Source: Hirundichthys speculiger (taxonomy: Eukaryota > Chordata > Actinopteri > Beloniformes > Exocoetidae). Taken from it: a DNA stretch of 64,000 nucleotides. Where the stretch lies: positions 558,001-622,000 of the forward strand of contig JAGFBZ010000703.1 of the NCBI GenBank assembly GCA_018398805.1, in the 5' to 3' direction. Both the position numbers and the translations under genes were made by a program. The notes under the pieces are model-generated. The model did no database searches and was not told where the DNA came from. It saw nothing but the letters and a program-made list of their open reading frames with translations. Shown piece after piece: positions 55,831 through 64,000 of the stretch. Every line of letters starts with the position of its first letter. The first letter of the stretch is position 1.

Positions 55831-57299
55831 AAAAAAAAGAAAAGTAACAACAAGAGTTAGCAGTTTTCAAACAAAAACCAGCTAACATGCTTGAGCTTCT
55901 CCAAGTGGTGGAGTTTGAGGGGTTGGTGAAGGATGGAAATACACTCGTATAAAGTAAAGATTATCAGCCCAGAGACTCCACCACCATGACAGCCATGCTC
56001 TTCTATCGCTTTCCATGTAGGGATCTCACCAACACCGCTAGCATGCTAACCAACGCAGGTCCCAACACTAACAACCAAAGACTGCTCCGACTACTGCGTG
56101 CTCTTTGTTCTGCCATCACTTTCAATTATTCCCAGTTGCATATAATTTCAGGTTGCAAGTGTGTGTCTAATTATGCGTTTCCTGCTTCATTTCTGGGAAA
56201 AGAAATGGACAAATACAAAGTTAAGTGAGTGCACCTACTATCCAGGGTCGGGGAGCAGAAGGAACAGTAAGGCTGCTGGCCTACATTCCTGACTAATTGT
56301 ATAATTGCAAAAGCTCTTCAAATGAGCAAGCAAGCTACCCCGCAAACCCCTCCTCACCAGCTAACCTCCCCACTTTCACTTAACCCCCCCCCACCACCCC
56401 CCCAACACGCACACACACGCGCACACAAAAACACAGCTTTGCCCTTCAAAGCAAATCACAAAAGAGCATTTTGGGAATAATAATAATTTTAAAAAGCGTC
56501 CATTATTAATCCTGTGCACTAGCATCCCTGGCACCAGCTGCGGAGCACATACGCACACACACACACACACACCAACCACACACACACGCACAACACAGAC
56601 TTCACATGACGTACACTAGCTAGGTATCTCTTGGTTATGTGCTAGTTTCTAAATAGTTAAACAGTTATAATAAAAGTATGCATTTTCCCTCTTGAAATAC
56701 ATGATTGCACTATTAGATATAAAAACGTTTTTTTTTTTTTTAAATAAAAGACCCTCATAGTCATAGCAGCAGGTACTGCCACATTCCTCTACACTTTGAG
56801 GGTGTAAGAAAGGGTAACAGCTCTGACTCTGCCCTCACCACCACTGGATGCTGCTTTCTGTTCCATCTTAGATCTGTAGATCTCTACATGTGTCAAACTC
56901 CACACCTGCAGCTTTAACACTAACACTTCACTGATGACTTCCAACTCTCAAACCCAAACCAAGACATCCCTGTTGACATCAACGTGTCATGTTCTGGGTT
57001 AATTTTTCAGACTCTGAAAGCTTCCACCTGGGCAACAGATGGGATTTTAGGCGTTTACACAGGTTGTATATTACTTCTCACGACAAGTCCCCTTTACACT
57101 TCCATGAATTAAGTTGTAAACTTTCTTTTCTTTTTTTTTTTGCCATAAAATAAGCAATTTAATGACCAGTAAGGGATGATCTACCTGTGTGCTGTGTTAG
57201 CACTCATATTTTACTGTCACTACCAGAGCTCATGGTCAAATTGGATTTCCCGATTTATGGCCCTTGCCATGTACCGTTCATTTCCATGGCGACTGAGAA
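55831..57299. other. no gene seen, about 1.5 kb
   Basis: C-runs and (CA)n at 56385-56425 and 56553-56590, T16 at about 56727-56741. No exon recognised; the 80-codon frame at 55986-56228 (+) has no domain. Confidence 0.45.
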
Positions 57300-57470
57300 A
57301 AGGGATGATGATTTCTGAGGTCGACAGCGGTGTCTAATAAGATTGCGGGGTGCTGTTAAAACGAAGTTTTTAATTAATGCTATTGATCTGCAAAAAAAAA
57401 AAAAAAAGAAATAAATAAAGCCAAATTAGATTTGCATACGGCCCAGGTGATCAATGCATTAACTCCCCGC
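57300..57470. promoter_or_regulatory. candidate conserved non-coding element
   Basis: GTTTTTAATTAATGCTATTG, then an A15 run, then CCAAATTAGATTTGCATACG with an octamer-like ATTTGCAT and GTGATCAATGCATTAAC. POU- and homeodomain-type motifs cluster here. Inferred only. Confidence 0.27.
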
Positions 57471-58129
57471 CCCCCCCCACCCCCACCCCCCATCCTGAAA
57501 TCTGATTTCTTGAGTTTTCAAAGGAGGGATTTGAGACTAATGTGGATCGATTGGACCCTTCTCAGACAAGAATATAAAGCATTTTATTAGCTGGTGAAGG
57601 CTGAACTATATCAGGCTGCTCACTGCTGCACCGTTTCAATAGAAGACAGTGAATTCCTCTGTTTTTACATATTTGTCGCTAACGTTGTTACATGAGTCCT
57701 CCACAAACAGCCTGCAGATACAGAGACATAGTGATATTTCTGCAAGGCCAAACTTTTTTTTTTTTTTCAAAGGAAGCAACAGTGTAAAAATTAAATAGTT
57801 AAAAAAAAACAATGACACAAACAGAGGCATGAAAGAAAGAGTCACAAAAAAACCTTTAAAAAGGCAATATGTTGTTGTTTCCCCCCCCGTCTTCTCCCTC
57901 ACCCTGTCAAGAACAGCTTATTATAGTGTATTGATTTATAAAGCTTTAAATGTGATCCTCCACGTCCAAGTCAAGGGCAGGCACTGAAAGAGGAAGAACG
58001 AGAAGAGGAGAGGAAAGGGGAGAAAAAAGATATGGAGGGGAAGAAAGAGAGAAAGATGAAGGGAGTAAGAAAATGAGGTTTGAAGGGAGATGGAGTTAGA
58101 AAGAGTGTCCACAACATGGGTAAGTTGCA
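57471..58129. other. no gene seen
   Basis: C-rich patch 57465-57492, T14 at about 57756-57769 and a purine-rich GA stretch at 57985-58070. That stretch produces a 210-codon Ser/Phe/Leu low-complexity frame on the minus strand (57971-58603) that I do not believe. Confidence 0.5.
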
Positions 58130-58370
58130 GCAAGGCATTTTCAGAGATGCTCTACAACACAAAAGGGTAATTGTTTTATCCCAGATGTTGCTTTCGCACA
58201 ACAAGCAGGATACAATGTTCCTACTGAGCTGATGAGCCCAATCAGTGAAATGATTAAAAATTGATTTTGTCCCTGTAATTACAGTATGTAAACTACTTAG
58301 CCGGGATTGCAAAGGAAGTGATTTTCTAATTACGTATATACTCTGGTGTCTAATGATTGGTTTTTTGAAG
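58130..58370. promoter_or_regulatory. candidate conserved non-coding element
   Basis: GGGTAATTGTTTTATCCCAG, CCCAATCAGTGAAATGATT, AAAAATTGATTTTGTCCC, CTGTAATTACAG and TTTTCTAATTACGTATA: five TAAT-type cores in 200 bases of repeat-free DNA. Function inferred from motif density. Confidence 0.3.
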
Positions 58371-58720
58371 TAATGAAGAGAGGGTCCTAACGACTCCACT
58401 GTGTTCTGTTGTTGAAGGGAGAAGAAGGCAAGAACAAGCGTGTGTGTGTGTGTGTGTGTGTGTGGTGGTGGGTGGTGGTGGTGGTGGGGGGCTGATGGCA
58501 GAGCATCGTTAGGGCAAGACAGCAGGCTCGGATACAAAAGGGGGATGAAAATTGAATTTTCGCCAGGCAGTGCTCGCACGGTAACACGGGGTCCTGTGTT
58601 CACTCGCAGAGGATCTGGAAGCTAAATGGAGGCTGTGACTTCTCATTGGGGGTCGCGAGGCCCCGACCGGCCCCGGCAATCTGGACCCTGCAATTAAAAC
58701 CTCATGGGGGTTCGGGATTT
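58371..58720. other. (TG)n and repeat-free block, no gene seen
   Basis: (TG)n at 58439-58464 passes into GGTGGTGGG. 58520-58720 is repeat-free and CpG-containing, ending in CCTGCAATTAAAACC; it may be conserved. Confidence 0.45.
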
Positions 58721-61617
58721 AGGACATCACACAAGCGCAAGAGAATCAACAGCTCACAAAAATCACCTTATAGCACCGACACGTTGAACTGCATCCACAA
58801 GCTTCACTCAAACAAAAGACCCGTAACTTTACTTACAAATGATTTATTCAGGGTATTTAAATCATAAGCATACACCGCGGTGACCTAAATTTGAATATTT
58901 ACACTTGAATTTTTGTCAGCATGACGTTGCTCATGCAATAAATACAGTTAGAAAAGTAAAAAGAACTTTCTTTACTGTGTAAATGTAGTAAAAAGGCTCA
59001 TAGAGAGGCCTAGATTTAACATAGGACCCTGTCAGAAACCCAAGTGGGGGGTTGTTAAATTATAAGATTATAAATTTGCAGCACTTCATATTAGGACTGC
59101 GGATGATTATTATTAATTAAATAAATAAAAACAAAAGATTAAGGAAGGTATAGACAACTGTACACCAATATAAGGCTGAATGCAATGACAATAATAATAG
59201 AAAATCGATGAAAACCATAACTCTGAGTTATATTTTTTTTCCTCTGAATTTTTGTTCAGTCTCACTTCCTTAAAAGTACTGCAGTAATTTACTTTGGAAA
59301 GAGACTGGGATCCAGTTTCCCGATTGATCTTTGAAGTTAATTGCATTTTCTCTCTTAAATTTCTACATGTGTTTCCCAAAGTAGTTCTAAAGGATAAAGT
59401 ACTGGGGGAGCGCATGAGCATGCCATCAATATACATCCCTTCCGCTGTCTCTGTGGTGCTTAAGCTTATGTTTAATTTACTTTAAAGGAACTTCCAATAT
59501 ACAACAATATGTAATTTTCAGTAATTAAGTGTATGATTTACGTCACTGGGTGCTTTTGATTTATAAAAGTAAACATAGCTTGATTTGTGATGCTGGAGGC
59601 AGTTATTATCCTCGTATCAAGCCTGAAAGGAAGCAGTGGCTGTCTCCCTGAATCTCCTGGACATGCAGTCAATACTGTTTTGGCTTCATTTCTTCATATA
59701 AGTTCCACCAGTTCTTAAATTAATCTGTATGACTGGTAACTGGTCTGCTTTTGGAAGAAAAAAAGAAAAGCAAGCATAAATTAAACCCTTTTTTTTTTAA
59801 TGCATGAGCACAATCATTTTTGAGCGTTGAAGTATCTACCAAACATGTTACAACTCTGTCATTCTGTCTAGGGTGGCTTATGTCTGAAAATATCTCATTC
59901 AGACTCGGAGATTTCTGCGACATCACAAACTCAGATCATAGTAGATTTGTAAATCCTAACTATCTTTAGCCCCACTAAACTTCAGCTCGTGCTGCACCTG
60001 AAAATTACTTTCACTCAGGCGCAAAGGCAATTTCAAAAGACAAGAGATGGGGACGGAGTGGACCAACCTCCTAAAACCAGACAACTATGAACAGAGCTGT
60101 ACAGGTATGATTGGAAATGTAGCTTTTGTTCTATATCCCTGTGGTATTTTGGCTTAAAAAAAAAAAAGGTGTGTTATATGCCCCCTTTAAGATGTTTCAC
60201 TTCACAATTACCAGCTTCAGGTACATTTGGGTGATGGGTTAACTTGAGAAAAGTTTTTCATAACTGTACTTGTTCCTCCTCTGTTACTGTTTTATTTTCT
60301 TCTTCTTCTTGCCATTAAATGCATCTTGACCACGTTTTGACAGATGTAACCTTTGAGTTTGCTTGTAAATTAGAATCAGCCAATCAGGGAGGGAAACACT
60401 GTTACTGTTGGAAGGCATTGAGACAATCAAGGAGTCGCTGTATCAGACAGAAAATATAGAGATAAACTTACAGGGTCGCAGACACATGAAAGCGTATAAA
60501 TCATACCGCACAGAGAGAGTCCCTGCCTCAACCATGGCTTCCTCTCTGTGCTTAACATATCTAACAAAGCTGAAATATTTTCTTATTCTTATCTTATGTT
60601 CAATATTGAATATTTAATTATGACTTTATTCATTATTTTTTTAAAAAGACTTTTTTTCTGGAGAAATAAAGGACACGAGTTAAGCCTTCGCTTATTGGGA
60701 GGGAGAGATCTGTGGGTTTTAGTTCCTTGGGAACATTAATAAGTGACAGAAAGCTAGATTAAGAAAGCCGGGATGCGACTAGAAAGAAAAATGGCAAAGC
60801 TTTGAAATGCTGCCAGTATCACCAACTGCACTCCTCTGACACAGCTGATTGTAAGAGAAGCCGATAGCATAGCCGACTTAGGCCTTTAATAATTCATTTA
60901 GTTAGGCTATGATCTGTCATTTTGTACCTTTTGACATGCGATATTGAAATTTAATATTGCATCAATACAAATGATGTATAGCTCGCCGTGGCAAGAACGG
61001 ATGTGGGTTGCAAAAAAAAAGATCTCTGCAAATGTCTTTTTGCCGGCTTCTCTCTTCTGTTCTCCCTTTCCTTCCCAAAGCTTTATTGTACTACAGTAGA
61101 AAGAGAAACAACTGTCTTCTCCCCTCCCATTTACTCTGAGCTTTGATATGTGTGTTTAAAAAAAATGACAACTGAAAACGCTCTGGGTAAAAGTCTCCTG
61201 CTGAAGTCAAGAGAGGCTTGAAAAAAAAAAAAGGGGGGGGGGGGGGTCTGGGGATGGGATTGAGTAGCAGAGGGAACATGACAGCAGTGGCTCAGGGAGA
61301 CGTCACGCGTTGTTGAGATCTTTGACATGACTCTTAAGTGCAGTGAAATCCCACAGGCGATATTGGGTCTACAAAAAGAAGTGGTGGATGCTGGGAAGCA
61401 GGAGCTGCCGCTGCGATGTCAGTCTAGTCTGGCTCCCAGACACTCCGCTCAGCGAGGCGGGAACGCGCTGAAAACAACACCGGCTGATGTCGATCCCAGA
61501 AACATTAGACACGTCGTGTTTAGATTGTAGGGATGCAGCTAACACACTTTTACAGGAGATGACAATGATGACTTCTTTAGCATGTGTAGCTCTTCTGGTA
61601 TGTTTCCCGCCTGCCAT
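58721..61617. other. no gene seen, about 2.9 kb
   Basis: AT-rich. A14 followed by G14 at 61219-61246. A GTGTGTTATATGCCCCCTTT segment at about 60169-60188 resembles the end of an unclassified teleost repeat, but no partner end was found. Frames at 59113-59485 are mutual shadows. Confidence 0.45.
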
Positions 61618-61865
61618 AAGGCGTGAGGCAGGTCACCAGTCCATCACAGGGCCACGAAGAGACAAATGAAACAAACACACGTGTGCACACGCACACTCAC
61701 TCCTACAGACAATTAAGAATCACCAGTCAACCTAACATGCTTGTTTTTAGACTGTGGGAGGAAGCTGGAGTGTCTGGAGAAAACCCACACAGTCACGGAG
61801 CGAACGCTGAAACTTCACACAGAAGGAACCCGTCGAGGATTCGCGGTAACAAGCACAGCGCTATG
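61618..61865 (-). mobile_element. SINE or LINE 3'-tail repeat, copy 2
   Basis: Same landmarks and orientation as the copy at 8215-8505: GGTCACCAGTCCATCACAGG, ACAATTAAGAATCACC, CCTAACATGCTTG, TTTTAGACTGTGGGAGGAAG, AAACCCACACAG and AACTTCACACAGAAGG, followed by a decayed tRNA-like end. A CA-rich expansion sits at 61675-61700. Confidence 0.75.
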
Positions 61866-62404
61866 CTGGTGTTTCTGAAAATATGAAGCTTTTTGCTTTA
61901 TGTTTAAAGCCGGCATGCCAGCCAACCGACACACCGGCTCACTGAAGTCTAGGAGAAGATGATGCAATGAGCAAGTCCACCTGCTTCATCCTCCACCATC
62001 TGGACTCATCTGGAACTTGAACCAGCAACTGATTTGTTCATTTTAGCTTTGCTTTGAATAGAGTTAACGCCAGCTCTGGTAAAGGACCACATCCCCCGTG
62101 CATGTATCTTCCTGTGTGTCAGTATATGCTTCTGTACCTCCAAGGTACTGAAGGTCCCTGCATATCTACAGGTTTCCATCTGTTTGAGAATAGGTTCACC
62201 TTTAATGAGGGCAAGAGAACCAGCTAAAATAAAGAGACTGACCAGTTTGTGACATGACCAGGAACTTTGGAGCTGTGAAGGCTGTGGAGAGGACCATATA
62301 ATCCCTCCTTCTTTCTGGAGTGGAGTTGTTACACTCTTTCAGTGAGCCATCACAAGACAACCTCAACATCATCTCTTAATCACAAAAACAGCCAGCAGAA
62401 AGTG
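61866..62404. other. no gene confirmed; may be decayed LINE
   Basis: No clear domain. Given the LINE fragment that follows on +, the upstream 300 bases may be its eroded 5' continuation. Confidence 0.35.
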
Positions 62405-62625
62405 TTCTTTCTATGAAGAAGTTGAACCTGTGAAAGACGATGATGGTGTATGTGTGCACCTCTCTCGTGGAGTCCATCCTCACCTCCTCCATCACCATCT
62501 GGCCCGCTTATACTGCTGTCAAGGACAAAGGTTAAATACAGCCTGTCATTCACTTTGCAAAGACAATTGTGTGCACCACAGCACTTATGCAGATTCATCA
62601 CTTGAATGGTGAAAAAGAAAAAAAT
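62405..62625 (+). mobile_element. LINE fragment E, region after the reverse transcriptase
   Basis: On + one reads KKLNL, then SLVESILTSSITIWPAYTAV followed by KDKG. A frameshift leads to ACHSLCKD and CVHHSTYAD. It corresponds to the FYRS-VESILTSSITVWYA-ATAKDKGRLQR-type motif that follows the polymerase domain in teleost non-LTR elements. This motif is distinct from the C-terminus in A, B and D, so it is another family. Broken by frameshifts. Confidence 0.72.
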
Positions 62626-63149
62626 AATTACATGGCACACGTTCATATTACACACTTATATTGTAAGTGTGCAGCGTGAATGTGTGTTATGGACTATATT
62701 TTGTGGTTTTTTTTTTTCCCCAAAATATCAAAATTCTTGTATGTCTAAGAATATGGTGCTTCTGAAAACCAGAATGTGTCTTTGAGGCTCTTGAAGACCT
62801 TTGAATGTAATGATTTAGCATCTTTGTGACTCTGTGAACTTAAGTGGGGTCCAGTAGTTTCTTTTAGTCGAGCCAGCTTGAAAACTCCAAATCAGTTAAA
62901 GTGACTGAACCAATGACAGGAGTTCATTCATTCGGTCAGGTGCATAAGAGCTCTGTGACTAATACAGCTTCACCAATGCTGCACTGGTTGACTTACAACA
63001 TGGTCTCTGATTGGCTCGGTGATTGCAGATGATGGTGTTGGTGATGATAGTGATGCTACGGCGGAAAATAGTGATTATGAACAACATGGGAGGTGGTCAT
63101 TTCAGTCAAACTCATTTATTAATTCAGATATTTATTCAGTTGACCCCTG
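62626..63149. other. no gene seen
   Basis: T14-15 at about 62706-62719; otherwise unique. Confidence 0.45.
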
Positions 63150-63230
63150 CCTTTCACATGCAGAGAGCTGGGATGGCTCCAGCAGATCCCCGTGACCCTG
63201 CAGAGGATTAAACAGGGATAGATTGGACAT
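63150..63230 (+). mobile_element. repeat-tail fragment
   Basis: AGAGCTGGGATGGCTCCAGC, then AGATCCCCGTGACCCTGCAG and GATTAAACAGGGATAGA. This is the 3' tail that in teleosts follows the repeat type found at 8215 and 61618 (GGCTCCAGCAGACCCCCGTGACCC). Only about 80 bp remain. Confidence 0.65.
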
Positions 63231-63695
63231 ACTCAGTTGAGATACACCAAACTTTCCCAGCTATGACGCACTTCCTCTGTGGATGTTAACGGATTTGAGT
63301 GTATGTGGCTCTGCTTTGACCGTGGTGTCTTTCTTGCAGCTTGGGTGACTCAGAGATCTGCTTATCTTGTGTATTTTAATGCAAGCCAGTGTGCGTGATG
63401 AGCGTGTGTGGATGTCGTTAACACTGCATATCTTTCTCTGTATTTGCATTTTTACTACTGATATGTTATATGATCTCAATGGAACAGGATATGAAAAAAA
63501 AAAAGGTGATGATTTCTGCAAGCATTCAGAGGTTAATTATAACAGCTCCTTTTTGAGGGGGCTTTCTGCTTCAAAAAAAAAAACAAAAAAATCATACCAG
63601 ACATCAGGTCAGGAGAAAGTTCAAGATTATACATTAAAAACCTTTAATTTAAGATAATAATATTAATAATTAAATAAATGAGACATGTAAAAGTG
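63231..63695. other. no gene seen
   Basis: A11-12 at 63496-63506 and 63574-63592; AT-rich. Confidence 0.45.
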
Positions 63696-64000
63696 GGTCA
63701 TTGCTGTTTGTTTCAGTATGGCTTCCAAGAGTTCTGACCTTTCGCTGTGCCCTGACACGAGGACGTCTGCCATGCTTGTAGGTGTCTGGGTATGTCAACA
63801 GTGGGGAAGAAAGACACAGTGAGAGAGAGAATTAGGAGGTGCCTTGGGTTGCGCTGGGTCATGGCGCGCCTCCCTGCTCTCTGCCTTATGTCAAGGCTTT
63901 ATTATTCCACCTGCCAAGGTCCCGACCTGCAATACCCTGCTCACTTTCCAGGAAAAAGATATTGATTCACACGACTATTGAAAACCCACACACATTCAGG
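63696..64000. promoter_or_regulatory. candidate conserved non-coding element at window end
   Basis: Repeat-free, even composition, with TGGCTTCCAAGAGTTCTGAC, CTTGGGTTGCGCTGGGTCAT and GGCTTTATTATTCCACCTGC. No frame of note. Runs to the window edge. Appearance-based call. Confidence 0.2.

Noticed and set aside
57971..58603. 210-codon minus-strand open frame, the longest in the window
   Set aside because: It is the complement of a GA-rich stretch, a TG microsatellite and a GGT run, giving Ser/Leu/Phe/His low-complexity sequence with no domain.
1..64000. Endogenous retrovirus or other integrated virus
   Set aside because: I saw no LTR pair, primer-binding site, Gag/protease motif or envelope-like frame; all reverse-transcriptase motifs belong to non-LTR elements.

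Overview
The window reads as nuclear DNA from a ray-finned fish, most likely a percomorph teleost. There is no dense gene array, operon or ribosome-binding-site structure. Base composition is near-neutral to AT-rich, and there are many long homopolymers and CA/TG, TA and GA microsatellites. The recognisable sequences are decayed teleost transposable elements: several non-LTR retrotransposon (LINE) reverse-transcriptase remnants, Tc1/mariner transposase relics, hAT, Harbinger-like and pogo/Tigger-like non-autonomous elements, and tRNA-derived SINE pieces. The species assignment is inference from repeat families recalled by eye; no database search was possible.

Layout. From about 0.5 to 11.3 kb the DNA is packed with transposon remains: a LINE tail cut by a Harbinger-like fragment, a 22-bp alternating purine-pyrimidine tandem array, a hAT element with a perfect 8-bp target duplication, SINEs, two further LINE remnants on opposite strands, a Tigger-like element and a TA-flanked MITE. 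A short candidate terminal exon lies at 4.57-4.62 kb. From 11.3 to 17.4 kb little is recognisable. From 17.4 to 19.5 kb there is a Tc1 relic, a SINE, a LINE tail and a hAT end. From about 20 to 48 kb recognisable transposons become rare (one MITE, one hAT right end, one LINE tail). This stretch holds a strong CpG island at 23.6-25.1 kb with two good + strand splice donors, five long poly-G tracts all on the + strand, and several AT-rich blocks rich in homeodomain-type TAAT motifs that resemble conserved non-coding elements. From 48.8 to 55.2 kb transposons return: an L2-like LINE, a nearly complete Harbinger-like element, a mariner-type transposase relic, a hAT with target duplication, and a MITE inside a TA microsatellite. 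The last 9 kb mixes enhancer-like unique sequence with SINE/LINE tails.

Interpretation. The simplest model is the CpG-island promoter and long 5' intron or regulatory domain of a developmental gene on the + strand, flanked by repeat-rich DNA. I could not identify the gene. No intact protein-coding gene can be supported: nearly all open frames of 60-210 codons are low-complexity or antisense shadows, and those with recognisable protein homology are broken transposon proteins. I found nothing that clearly amounts to a new biological system. The points most worth checking are the CpG island with its short upstream frame and two donors, a 14-base motif shared by two AT-rich blocks 17 kb apart, the Z-DNA-prone 22-bp array, and the strand bias of the poly-G tracts.
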